Shown here piece by piece: positions 26,057 through 34,254 of a stretch of 64,000 bases of DNA. Below the pieces are notes generated by a model, which searched no databases, was not told where the DNA came from, and saw only the letters and a list, made by a program, of their open reading frames with translations. The DNA is taken from the NCBI RefSeq assembly GCF_003254545.1, contig NZ_QJRH01000073.1, positions 124,001 through 188,000 of the forward strand, given 5' to 3'. The position numbers were made by a program, and so were the translations under genes. This stretch comes from Flavobacterium tistrianum (GTDB lineage Bacteria > Bacteroidota > Bacteroidia > Flavobacteriales > Flavobacteriaceae). Within the stretch, counting starts at the first letter, position 1; every line of letters begins with the position of its first letter.

Positions 26057-27106
26057 TTAGCTCAACAATTTTAATTCTCTAATTACAACAGCATTTTCTT
26101 CTTTTGTTCCAATTGTAAAACGAAGACAATTTTCGCATAAAGGCTGTGTTGTTCTGTTGCGAATAACGATTCCTTTTTCAATTAACTGATCGTATCTTTT
26201 GTTGGCATCATCCACTTTTGCTAGGATAAAATTAGCTTCTGTTGGATATACTTTCTTAACAAAATTTACTTCAAGTAAAACTTTAAGTAATTCTTCTCTT
26301 TGCTCAATAATAGAAGCAATTTCTTGTTTTATTTTATCTGAATCTTTTAAACGTTCTTTAGCTCTTTGCTGTGTTAATTCGTTAACGTTATAAGGCGGTT
26401 TTATTTTATTTAAAATTGAAATCACTTCTTCAGAAGCATAACAAACTCCCAAACGAATTCCAGCCAAACCATACGCTTTTGAAAGTGTTTGTGTAATCAC
26501 TAAATTCGGATATTCGTCAATTTCTGTCAGCCAGCTTTCTTTATCCGAAAAATCAATATAAGCTTCATCAATCACTACTAAACCTTTAAAGTTCTGAAGA
26601 AGTTTAACCACGCTTTCATCAGAAAAAGAATTTCCAGTTGGATTGTTCGGCGAACATAAAAAGATAATTTTAGTATTCTCATCAACCGCCTCTAAAATCT
26701 TTTCAACCCGTGGCTGGAAATCGGTTGAAAGTAAAACTTCTCTATTTTCTACTGCATTAATGTTTGCTAGAACTCCGTACATACCATATGTTGGCGGAAG
26801 AGAAATAATATTGTCCTTATTAGGTTCGCAGAAAGCTCTGAAAAGTAAGTCTAAAACTTCGTCGCTCCCATTTCCTAACAGAATCTGACTTTGTTTTACC
26901 AAATTATTCTTAGCCAAAATCGCTTTAACCGAATTTTGTTGCGGATCTGGATAACGGTTCACGCCATTTTGAAACGGATTTTCATTGGCATCCAGAAAAA
27001 TCATTTCTGCTGTATCAAAATCTTCAAACTCATCTCTCGCAGAAGAATAAGGTTTTAAAGATTTTACGTTTTCACGTGTTATTGTATTTATGTCGAACGT
27101 GTTCAT
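26057..27106 (-). CDS. hisC: Histidinol-phosphate aminotransferase
   Basis: This PLP enzyme (class I/II aminotransferase) converts imidazole-acetol phosphate to histidinol phosphate. I choose the start at MNTFDINTITREN (27106), because the upstream frame from 27145 adds low-complexity residues from the gap. About 349 residues. The PLP-binding Lys is in QTLSKAYGLAGIRLG, with SPNNPTGN and VIDEAYIDF upstream as expected. Confidence 0.95.
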   Translation of the reverse strand: MNTFDINTITRENVKSLKPYSSARDEFEDFDTAEMIFLDANENPFQNGVNRYPDPQQNSVKAILAKNNLVKQSQILLGNGSDEVLDLLFRAFCEPNKDNIISLPPTYGMYGVLANINAVENREVLLSTDFQPRVEKILEAVDENTKIIFLCSPNNPTGNSFSDESVVKLLQNFKGLVVIDEAYIDFSDKESWLTEIDEYPNLVITQTLSKAYGLAGIRLGVCYASEEVISILNKIKPPYNVNELTQQRAKERLKDSDKIKQEIASIIEQREELLKVLLEVNFVKKVYPTEANFILAKVDDANKRYDQLIEKGIVIRNRTTQPLCENCLRFTIGTKEENAVVIRELKLLS

Positions 27107-27130
27107 TTGTTGTTGTTTTTTTTGACTATT

Positions 27131-27194
27131 AGAAGCAAGAGACAAGAGAAAAGACCTCTTATCTTACTTACTCAATATCTTTCTTCTTGCTTCT
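27131..27194. repeat. AGAAGCAAGA inverted repeat between hisD and hisC
   Basis: AGAAGCAAGA (27131-27140) and TCTTGCTTCT (27185-27194) are perfect inverted copies enclosing further purine/pyrimidine-rich complementarity. They fill the gap between hisD and hisC. Confidence 0.55.
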
Positions 27195-27204
27195 TTTCTC
27201 TTTC

Positions 27205-28488
27205 TTACTCTAAACTCTCCAATCTTAATGTTACGGCATTTTTATGTGCTTGCAAGCCTTCAGCTTCGGCCATTAATTCTATTGCTTTTCCAATACTCTG
27301 AATTCCTTTTTGTGAAATTTTCTGGAATGTCATTGATTTCATAAAACTATCCAGATTTACACCGCTGTAATTCTTCGCATAACCATTTGTTGGCAAAGTA
27401 TGATTGGTTCCAGAAGCATAATCTCCAGCGCTTTCTGGAGTATAATTACCTATGAAGACAGAACCCGCATTTACAATTCCGTTGCAATAGAAATCATCGT
27501 ATTCTGAGCAGATTATAAAGTGTTCTGGCCCATATTCATTGATTAAATCTAAAGCAATCTGATCATTTTCAACATAAATCAATTTTGAATTTTCAATTGC
27601 CTTTTCTGCTATAGCTTTTCTTGGAAGCACTTCTAATTGTGATTGAACTTCTTTTTCTACTTCTGTGATCAATTTTCTTGAAGTCGAAACTAAAATCACC
27701 TGACTGTCAGTTCCGTGTTCTGCTTGAGATAATAAATCTGACGCTACAAAAGCTGGAACCGCTGTATCATCAGCAACAATTAACAGTTCTGAAGGCCCAG
27801 CAGGCATATCAATTGCAACGCCAAATTGAGTTGCCAATTGTTTAGCTACAGTTACAAACTGATTTCCAGGACCAAAAATTTTATATACTTTCGGGATGGA
27901 TTGTGTTCCAAAAGTCATTCCTGCAATCGCTTGAATTCCGCCAACTTTTAGAATTTTAGTTACTCCGCATAAATTAGCGGCATATAAAATTGCTGGATTA
28001 ATTTTTCCTTTTTTATCCGGTGGAGAACACAATACAATTTCTTTACAGCCTGCAATTTCTGCTGGAACTGCCAACATTAAAACAGTCGAAAACAAAGGAG
28101 CTGTTCCTCCAGGAATATACAATCCAATTTTTTGAATTGGTCTTTTTTCTTGCCAGCAATTTACTCCTTCGATCGTTTCAACAGAAACACGATCTGTTTT
28201 TTGAGCGCTGTGAAATTTATAAATATTGTTTTTTGCTAGTTCAATAGCTTCTTTTAATTCGCTTGGAATCAAAGCAATTGCTTCATTGATTTCTTCTACA
28301 GAAACTTCATAATTGTCTTGTGAAATTCCGTCAAATATTGAAGTATATTTAGCAACAGCTTCATCTCCTTTTCTTTGAACTTCTTTGAAGATTTCTTTTA
28401 CCGTAACTTCAATATCACCAACAGTTTTAGTTGGTCTTTTTAATATTTCTGACCAGATTTCTGGTTTTGGATTATCTATCTTATTCAT
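27205..28488 (-). CDS. hisD: Histidinol dehydrogenase
   Basis: This Zn- and NAD-dependent enzyme oxidises histidinol to histidine in two steps. At 427 residues it is of normal length. GLYIPGGTAPLFSTVLMLAVPA is around 118, GPGNQFVTVAKQL about 205, SQAEHGTDSQ about 257 with metal ligands, and the catalytic pair in the YGPEH region about 318. NHTLPTNGYAK lies near the end. Confidence 0.97.
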   Translation of the reverse strand: MNKIDNPKPEIWSEILKRPTKTVGDIEVTVKEIFKEVQRKGDEAVAKYTSIFDGISQDNYEVSVEEINEAIALIPSELKEAIELAKNNIYKFHSAQKTDRVSVETIEGVNCWQEKRPIQKIGLYIPGGTAPLFSTVLMLAVPAEIAGCKEIVLCSPPDKKGKINPAILYAANLCGVTKILKVGGIQAIAGMTFGTQSIPKVYKIFGPGNQFVTVAKQLATQFGVAIDMPAGPSELLIVADDTAVPAFVASDLLSQAEHGTDSQVILVSTSRKLITEVEKEVQSQLEVLPRKAIAEKAIENSKLIYVENDQIALDLINEYGPEHFIICSEYDDFYCNGIVNAGSVFIGNYTPESAGDYASGTNHTLPTNGYAKNYSGVNLDSFMKSMTFQKISQKGIQSIGKAIELMAEAEGLQAHKNAVTLRLESLE

Positions 28489-28501
28489 GCCTTTATTTTT
28501 T

Positions 28502-28603
28502 TAACCGCAAAGGGTGCAAGGTTTTATTATTCTCTTTGTCTTGAAAAAACGCTAAGTTCGCAAAGCTGCATCCGCAACTTGGAATTTGGAATTTGGAATT
28601 TCT
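28502..28603. repeat. CCGCAAAG-family repeat between hisG and hisD
   Basis: It has ACCGCAAAGGGTGCAAGG and CGCTAAGTTCGCAAAGC elements followed by tandem TTGGAATTTGGAATTTGG. The CGCAAAG elements match the large palindrome at 36403-36540. Confidence 0.55.
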
Positions 28604-28608
28604 ATTTT

Positions 28609-29466
28609 TTATAGTACCATTTTTTCAATTGGGCAAACTAAAATCCCTTCTGCTCCTACTTCTTTTAACTGATCTATTACATCCCAGAAAGTATCTTTAT
28701 CAATTACAGAGTGAACACTGCTCCAACCTTCTTCCGCCAACGGAAGAACCGTTAAACTTCTTAAAACTGGAAGGATTTTTCCAACGGCTTCAATTTTGTC
28801 ATTTGGAACATTCATTAAAATATATTTTGAATTTCTAGCTCTTAAAACAGCTTGAATTCTAAATTTTAAAGTGTCAATGTGTTTTTGGATTTCAGGAGAA
28901 ACTTTTGGAGAAACTGCTAAAACCGCCTCACTTTTCAAGATAACTTCAACTTCTTTTAAGTTATTTTTGAATAAAGTGCTTCCGCTTGAAACAATATCAA
29001 CAATTGCGTCAGCAAGACCAATATTTGGGGCAATTTCTACAGAACCAGAGATTTGGTGAATGTCTACAGTTAGACCAAATTTATTAAAATATTCTGTAAC
29101 TGTATTTGGATAAGAGGTAGCAATTCGAAGATTGGCTAAATCTTGTACCGAATTGTATTCGAAGGTTTTAGGAACAGCTACAGAAACTTTGCATTTTGAG
29201 AATCCTAATTTCTGAACCACTTCGATTCCTTTTCCTTTTTCTACCAAAAGATTATCGCCAACGATAGCTAAATCTACCACTCCGTCAATTAAATATTGTG
29301 GAATATCTGAATTTCTCAGGTATAATACTTCAAGAGGAAAATTTGAAGCTTCGGCTTTTAATTGATCGATTCCGTTGTTGATTGAAATACCGCAATCTTT
29401 TAGAATTTGAATGCTATCTTCGTTTAAACGACCTGATTTTTGAATTGCAATTTTTAAAGTACTCAT
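28609..29466 (-). CDS. hisG: ATP phosphoribosyltransferase, long form
   Basis: The enzyme catalyses the first step of histidine synthesis, joining ATP and PRPP. Its 285 residues are the long form: catalytic domains to about 205 with the PRPP motif in DIVSSGSTLFKNNL (about 158-170), then the C-terminal PII-like regulatory domain (LPLAEEGWSSVHSVIDKDTFWDVIDQLKEVGAEGILV split across about 245-282) that binds histidine for feedback inhibition. It is the first structural gene after the His-codon attenuator. Confidence 0.97.
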   Translation of the reverse strand: MSTLKIAIQKSGRLNEDSIQILKDCGISINNGIDQLKAEASNFPLEVLYLRNSDIPQYLIDGVVDLAIVGDNLLVEKGKGIEVVQKLGFSKCKVSVAVPKTFEYNSVQDLANLRIATSYPNTVTEYFNKFGLTVDIHQISGSVEIAPNIGLADAIVDIVSSGSTLFKNNLKEVEVILKSEAVLAVSPKVSPEIQKHIDTLKFRIQAVLRARNSKYILMNVPNDKIEAVGKILPVLRSLTVLPLAEEGWSSVHSVIDKDTFWDVIDQLKEVGAEGILVCPIEKMVL

Positions 29467-29518
29467 TTTTTTAGTTGTTTGTTGAATTAATAGTTTGAGT
29501 ACAAAGAGAGCTAGAATT

Positions 29519-29551
29519 AAAAAACCCGTTTGATGTACTCAAACGGGTTTT
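29519..29551 (-). terminator. Attenuator terminator of the his leader
   Basis: On the minus strand AAAACCCGTTTGA pairs with TCAAACGGGTTTT (13-bp perfect stem, arms 29539-29551 and 29521-29533, 5-nt loop), followed by six T in total. It lies 27 bp after the leader stop and 54 bp before hisG. Leader bases CTCAAGCG (complement of 29588-29595, codons 15-17) can pair with CGTTTGAG of the 5' arm and loop over 8 bp with one G-U, giving an antiterminator. Confidence 0.88.
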
Positions 29552-29578
29552 AAAATATGATGATTTACACGCATACCA

Positions 29579-29638
29579 TTAACACATCGCTTGAGAGCAA
29601 TAATGTAAATGATGATGATGTAATTGAATTGAAATCAT
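29579..29638 (-). CDS. his operon leader peptide (19 aa, four consecutive His)
   Basis: The ORF reads MISIQLHHHHLHYCSQAMC then TAA. Five His codons in six positions (codons 7-12) sit upstream of a strong terminator and the first his gene, as in enterobacterial hisL. Stalling at the His codons would leave codons 15-17 free to pair with the terminator 5' arm and prevent termination. Full translation covers that segment and permits termination. The peptide itself has no other expected function. The leader is called from sequence only. Confidence 0.9.
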   Translation of the reverse strand: MISIQLHHHHLHYCSQAMC

Positions 29639-29673
29639 GATTTGTTTTGTTTTTTACTTCTTTGATTCGGTTG

Positions 29674-29705
29674 CAAATATACTAGATAAAATAATTAAAA
29701 AGCAA
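29674..29705 (-). promoter_or_regulatory. his operon promoter
   Basis: TATATTTG (complement of 29674-29681) matches the -7 consensus TAnnTTTG exactly, and TTG (complement of 29703-29705) lies 21 bp upstream. Together they form a good flavobacterial promoter about 36 bp before the leader ATG. Confidence 0.55.
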
Positions 29706-29778
29706 TTTTTATTTTAACTTAACGATAGTTTATTGTTAAAAATCGTTGCAGATGGTATTATGCTTAAGAATTTTTAAA

Positions 29779-31179
29779 TTACTTTAACGAATTATCATAT
29801 TCGTCAAAAACCAATAATACTTTAGTTCCAATCCCAATTTCACTTTCAATTTTAAACTTAATATGAAGCAGATCAGTCATTCGTTTTACAATAAATAATC
29901 CAAGACCAGTTCCTTTAATTTCAGAATGATTTAGCGAATCTGATCTGAAAAACGGATTCAAAATTGACTCTAGATCTTTTTTGGCAATTCCAATTCCATG
30001 ATCCAAAATATTGCAAATTATTTTCTGATTTTCTCTTGATAATGAGACCGTAACTTCGCTATCTGGTTTTGAATATTTTACTGCATTTGAAATGATGTTT
30101 CGAAGAATTGTTACTGTCAAATAATTATCTGAATAAATATAAAACTCTTCCGAAGCATCTAAAATTACATTTAATCTTCCCGACTTAATTTTCTCAGTAT
30201 TTAATTTCAGAACATCTAAAATGACAGCATTTAAATAAACTTTTTCTTTAAGAATATTCTGTTTTTGATTTTCAAAGCGAGCCATCATAAGCAACTGATC
30301 AACAAGAGAATTTAGATGGTCAACTTCATTAATGCAATAGTTTATTTTTTCCTCGTATTCCTTATTATCTCTAGGTTTGCGTATCAACACTTCAAGTGTC
30401 CCTTTAATAACAGTAAGCGGTGTTCTTAATTCATGTGAGGCATCTGAAGTGAACTGTTTTTCGCGTTCAATTGCGTCTTCAATTCGGTTTAATAAATTAT
30501 TGATAGTTTTAGAAAGTGTAAACAATTCGTCCCTTGTTTTAGGCAACGGAATGCGCGCTTTAAGATTATCTTTAGTAATGATTTTTGAGGTCTGAATAAT
30601 GTTATTTATTGGATTGATGCTTCGTCCTGCATAAAATCTCGCTAAGAAAAACAGAATTAGCAAAATGATTGGGAAAGTAATCAATAAAGCATCCATTAGA
30701 TTATCCAAAACTTTTGAAGAATCAGAAAGAGACATGGCAATAATTAAATAACCCACTTTTTTAGATTCTATATGAAGCGGAACCTGAATCTGACGAATTT
30801 TATTTCCTAATAATTTCGTGTCGAAAGGATGAAAATGCTCCTTGCCTTCCTTGAAGAGGAGTTTTTCATTTTTTAAATTAGGAGACTTTTCAATGATTTT
30901 TTTGTTTATATCTAAAAACTGGACAAAAATAGGATTCACGTCGACAGAGTTATGTTCTCTTTCCTCCCATTCTTCGACATCCATAAAGACTACACCCCCT
31001 TTTTCTATTTTCAGCTCTTTTAAATGATCCTGAATTTCTATGTTCAAATTCTCATCTATATGATTGTAAACTGTCAGTTTTACAATAAAATAAATAGCAG
31101 AGAAGACCGCTAAAACTAACAGTCCTGTTCCTACAATATAATTTAACGCTATTCTGTCTTTAAAAGATAATGATGTCAT
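29779..31179 (-). CDS. HAMP sensor histidine kinase
   Basis: This 466-residue inner-membrane kinase has a TM helix at about 12-34, a periplasmic sensor of roughly 125 residues, and a second TM at about 163-182. HAMP follows at about 183-238, then the H box FTSDASHELRTPLTVIKG with phospho-acceptor His249, and an ATPase domain with NAVKYSKPDS (N box), DHGIGIAKKDL (G1) and GTGLGLFIVKRM (G2). It starts 3 bp after the response-regulator gene, so the two form one transcript. The signal is unknown. The divergent LTA-synthase-like gene suggests envelope or phospholipid control. Confidence 0.93.
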   Translation of the reverse strand: MTSLSFKDRIALNYIVGTGLLVLAVFSAIYFIVKLTVYNHIDENLNIEIQDHLKELKIEKGGVVFMDVEEWEEREHNSVDVNPIFVQFLDINKKIIEKSPNLKNEKLLFKEGKEHFHPFDTKLLGNKIRQIQVPLHIESKKVGYLIIAMSLSDSSKVLDNLMDALLITFPIILLILFFLARFYAGRSINPINNIIQTSKIITKDNLKARIPLPKTRDELFTLSKTINNLLNRIEDAIEREKQFTSDASHELRTPLTVIKGTLEVLIRKPRDNKEYEEKINYCINEVDHLNSLVDQLLMMARFENQKQNILKEKVYLNAVILDVLKLNTEKIKSGRLNVILDASEEFYIYSDNYLTVTILRNIISNAVKYSKPDSEVTVSLSRENQKIICNILDHGIGIAKKDLESILNPFFRSDSLNHSEIKGTGLGLFIVKRMTDLLHIKFKIESEIGIGTKVLLVFDEYDNSLK

Positions 31180-31182
31180 TTG

Positions 31183-31845
31183 TTAATCATTGGCAATATA
31201 TCCAATGCCTCGGATTGTTTTGATATAATCTTCCTCAATTTTAAGGTTCAGTTTTTTTCTAATTGCATTCATAAAAACATCTATAACGCCAGTATCATAT
31301 TCAAAATTGATTTCCCAGACATCTCTTAAAATCTGGTTTCTAGTACAGACTTTCCCTTTGTGCTGAATCAAATACGCTAAAAGCTCAAATTCTCTCTGTG
31401 TCAATGAAATTTCTTCATCTCCTTTCAATACAATATGCCTGGACAGGTCCATCGTAATATTTCCGAGAGTCAAGGTTTCTGTTTGTTTTTTATTTCTAAA
31501 GTGAACTTTAATTCGTTCCACCAGTTCCTCAAAACTGAAAGGCTTTTTAATATAATCGTTTGCACCAGCTTTAAGACCTTCAATAGTTTCCTGAACCGTG
31601 TCTTTTGCTGTCAAAAAAATAATTGGAGTATCTTGATCTTTAATTCGAATGGCTTTACACAAATCAAGACCATTAATTTTTGGCAACATCCAATCTAAAA
31701 GGATTAAGTCAAATTTTTGTTCTTGAACCAGTTCAAAACCTTTAGAACCCTCACCAGCAGTGGTAATTTGATAGCCTTCTTCTTGTAAACCTTGCTTTAG
31801 AAATTGAACAATTCCTACTTCGTCTTCAACTATTAAAATGTGCAT
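31183..31845 (-). CDS. OmpR/PhoB-family response regulator
   Basis: This 220-residue DNA-binding regulator has an N-terminal receiver with the acidic pocket EDE (7-9), phospho-acceptor Asp51 in LILLDWML, Thr in IIFLTAKD and Lys in YIKKPFS. The C-terminal winged helix (about 125-218) has ISLTQREFELLAYLIQHKGKVCTRNQIL and YIKTIRGIGYI. It partners the histidine kinase directly downstream. OmpR-type dimers bind direct repeats with about 11-bp pitch, and exactly such repeats lie 106 bp upstream at 31951-31977. Confidence 0.94.
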   Translation of the reverse strand: MHILIVEDEVGIVQFLKQGLQEEGYQITTAGEGSKGFELVQEQKFDLILLDWMLPKINGLDLCKAIRIKDQDTPIIFLTAKDTVQETIEGLKAGANDYIKKPFSFEELVERIKVHFRNKKQTETLTLGNITMDLSRHIVLKGDEEISLTQREFELLAYLIQHKGKVCTRNQILRDVWEINFEYDTGVIDVFMNAIRKKLNLKIEEDYIKTIRGIGYIAND

Positions 31846-31950
31846 TTATTGTATCTGATTAAATTTGAATTTCATTTTTGCCATTCAAAGATAGATAATT
31901 TACATCTCATAGATAATCCACTACATCAATAAATAAAGAAAACCAGCATC

Positions 31951-31977
31951 TTAAGCAAATATTAAGTTAATGTTAAG
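31951..31977. promoter_or_regulatory. Triple TTAAG direct repeat at 11-bp pitch (candidate response-regulator operator)
   Basis: TTAAG occurs at 31951-31955, 31962-31966 and 31973-31977, exactly one helical turn apart, in the divergent region between the OmpR-type regulator and the LTA-synthase-like gene. The pitch fits binding of OmpR/PhoB-family dimers. The repeats are seen; the binding is inferred. Confidence 0.55.
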
Positions 31978-32020
31978 TAAGGTAAAAGTTGAACTTAATC
32001 TGGCATTAATCATTCGAAAG

Positions 32021-32028
32021 TAATTTTG
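32021..32028 (+). promoter_or_regulatory. -7 element before the LTA-synthase-like gene
   Basis: TAATTTTG matches TAnnTTTG exactly, 17 bp before the ATG. The nearest upstream TTG (31989-31991) is 29 bp away, too far for a standard -33 element. This would fit activation by the regulator bound at 31951-31977. Confidence 0.4.
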
Positions 32029-32044
32029 TAAAAAAATAAAACTG

Positions 32045-34189
32045 ATGAATTTTTACAAAAAACTTTCGCCTTTCTACAATCTTGCGTTACTGTATTTTAT
32101 TGTAAGTTTTACACTTAGAATGGTATTGCTTTTTCATCCCATTACTCAAAGTTCGTTTACATTTGCAGAAAGCTTAAAAATATTTTCATTTGGTTTGCTG
32201 TCAGACTCTTTTGTTTTTATACTAGCATCAGGCTTTCTATGGCTCTATCTTATTTTTATTTCTAATTCAAAATACAACAAGCCTTACGGATATATTATTC
32301 TAGCGGTTTTTTTAGCGCTTTTACTTTATACTGCTTCAGGAAAAAGCATTTTTGATGAATACGGCGGCGCTCTACCAAGAATTGTTTTGATTTTTGTTTC
32401 GCTAAAAACACTTTTGTTTGCGCTTTTTCTTTTTCTTCCAAAACATAGAGATAAAATAAGATTTTGGCTTTTTGCTTTTGTAATCTTTTTATACGTTTTG
32501 GTAATTCTTCAAAATGCGATAAGTGAATTCTTCTTCTGGAACGAATTTGGAGTAAAATACAACTTCATTGCTGTTAATTATCTGATTTACACTAACGAAG
32601 TCATTGGAAACATCATGCAGTCTTATCCTGTAGTTCCTATATTTTCTGCTTTATTTATCGTTACAGGAACTATCACATATTTCATTATCAAGAAGTCACG
32701 AAATTATATCGATGAGATTCCGAGTTTTAGTGAGAAAATAAAAATTACAGCTCTTTATGCAGTTCTATTCTTCGCGTCTTTAATAGCTGTACCAGGGTTA
32801 GCCAAAACAGAAAATTCAAAAAATGTCTTTGTTAATGAGTTGCAATCAAACGGAATCTATAAATTCTATCTGGCTTTTCAGAATAACAAATTGGATTATT
32901 TTAAATTCTACAAAACAATTCCAAACGAAAAAGCTTTTGCTTTGCTAAAACAAGATTTGCCTTCTATTTCAGGAAAAAATACATTACGTGAAATAAAAGA
33001 AGATTCTTTGGAACAGCACAAAAATGTGGTATTAATTACAATTGAAAGTCTAAGTGCCGATTTCATGAAAATGTACGGAAACGAGCAAAACATCACTCCT
33101 TTCTTAGACAGTTTAGCTCAAAAAAGCCTACTCTTTACGAATGTGTATGCTGCAGGAAACCGCACAGTTCGCGGACTAGAAGCTGTAACTTTATGTTTGC
33201 CTCCAACAGCGGGTGAAAGCGTAGTAAAAAGAGAAGACAATAAGAATAAATTCTCTACAGGATCGGTTTTCCTTAAAAAAGGTTACAATGTGAAATTCAT
33301 GTACGGTGGAGATGCCTTTTTTGATAATATGCAGGACTTTTATTCTGGAAACGGCTATCAGATTCTTGATAAATCTAGTTTTGCCGAAAATGAAGTTACT
33401 TTTTCTAATGTTTGGGGAGTTTGCGATGAAGACATGTACAACAAAGCAATCAAAGTTATGAGTGCTGAGGCCAAACAAAATAAGCCTTTCTTCAATCATA
33501 TTATGACCGTTAGCAATCACAGACCTTTTACTTATCCTAACAATAAAATTGATATTCCTGGAAACATCAAATCTCGTGATGGAGGTGTAAAATATACTGA
33601 TTATGCGCTAAAACAATTTTTCAAACAAGCTGAAAAACAGCCTTGGTTTAAGAATACCGTATTTGTAATTATAGCCGATCACTGTGCTTCTAGTGCAGGA
33701 AAAACAGAGCTTCCTTTAGACAAATACAGAATTCCGGCTTTAATTTATACTCCAGGTATGAAGCCTGAAAAATACAACAAATTAATGTCGCAGATTGATA
33801 TAATGCCAACATTGTTCGGATTATTGAACTTTGATTATGAAAGCAAATTCTTTGGACAAGATGTATTTCAACCAAATTATCAGCCACGAGCTTTTATAGC
33901 AACTTATCAGGATCTTGGTTTAATAAAAGACAATGTTCTGACGATTTTATCTCCAAAACAGCAGATAAAACAGTTTCAATTAAAGCTTAATGAGAAAGCT
34001 GGAATTTCTCCTGAATTTCAAATCTATTACGATGAAATTCCACTGAAAACCGAAAACAAAAATTTAGTTGATGAAACTATTTCTTATTATCAATCAGCAT
34101 CGTATGTTTTGAAAGAGAAAGAATATCAATTTAAAGATTTGACCGGAAAAAATGCTAAACTTTATGCAAACGAAGTTAAGCACGAATAA
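32045..34189 (+). CDS. LTA synthase-family membrane sulfatase/phosphotransferase
   Basis: This 714-residue protein has about five N-terminal membrane helices (within residues 10-215) and a large extracytoplasmic alkaline-phosphatase-fold domain. Metal-binding Glu334 is in ITIESLSADF, the probable catalytic Thr374 in GNRTVRGLEA, and later HIMTVSNHRPF and IIADHC complete the site. In Gram-positives the family polymerises lipoteichoic acid; in Gram-negatives it transfers phosphoglycerol or phosphoethanolamine to glycans or lipids. The exact product here is unknown. It is divergent from a two-component system and followed by a strong terminator. Confidence 0.88.
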   Translation: MNFYKKLSPFYNLALLYFIVSFTLRMVLLFHPITQSSFTFAESLKIFSFGLLSDSFVFILASGFLWLYLIFISNSKYNKPYGYIILAVFLALLLYTASGKSIFDEYGGALPRIVLIFVSLKTLLFALFLFLPKHRDKIRFWLFAFVIFLYVLVILQNAISEFFFWNEFGVKYNFIAVNYLIYTNEVIGNIMQSYPVVPIFSALFIVTGTITYFIIKKSRNYIDEIPSFSEKIKITALYAVLFFASLIAVPGLAKTENSKNVFVNELQSNGIYKFYLAFQNNKLDYFKFYKTIPNEKAFALLKQDLPSISGKNTLREIKEDSLEQHKNVVLITIESLSADFMKMYGNEQNITPFLDSLAQKSLLFTNVYAAGNRTVRGLEAVTLCLPPTAGESVVKREDNKNKFSTGSVFLKKGYNVKFMYGGDAFFDNMQDFYSGNGYQILDKSSFAENEVTFSNVWGVCDEDMYNKAIKVMSAEAKQNKPFFNHIMTVSNHRPFTYPNNKIDIPGNIKSRDGGVKYTDYALKQFFKQAEKQPWFKNTVFVIIADHCASSAGKTELPLDKYRIPALIYTPGMKPEKYNKLMSQIDIMPTLFGLLNFDYESKFFGQDVFQPNYQPRAFIATYQDLGLIKDNVLTILSPKQQIKQFQLKLNEKAGISPEFQIYYDEIPLKTENKNLVDETISYYQSASYVLKEKEYQFKDLTGKNAKLYANEVKHE

Positions 34190-34192
34190 ATA

Positions 34193-34232
34193 AAAAAAGC
34201 CGCAAACTTCTTCTTCAGTTTGCGGCTTTTTT
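34193..34232. terminator. Bidirectional terminator after the LTA-synthase-like gene
   Basis: AAAAAAGCCGCAAACT (34193-34208) and AGTTTGCGGCTTTTTT (34217-34232) form a perfect 16-bp stem with an 8-nt loop between converging genes. Confidence 0.9.
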
Positions 34233-34254
34233 ATGCTCAACTTGAAACAAAACA

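Noticed and set aside
21886..27194. CRISPR array
   Set aside because: The repeats in the his region are palindromic, of different families, one per gap, and lack regular unique spacers or cas genes.
29493..29544. 10-bp complementarity of the his terminator 5' arm with sequence downstream of the terminator (GTTTGAGTAC / GTACTCAAAC)
   Set aside because: A pairing partner downstream of the terminator is made too late to act as a classical antiterminator; kept only as a curiosity, while the upstream pairing with leader codons 15-17 fits better.
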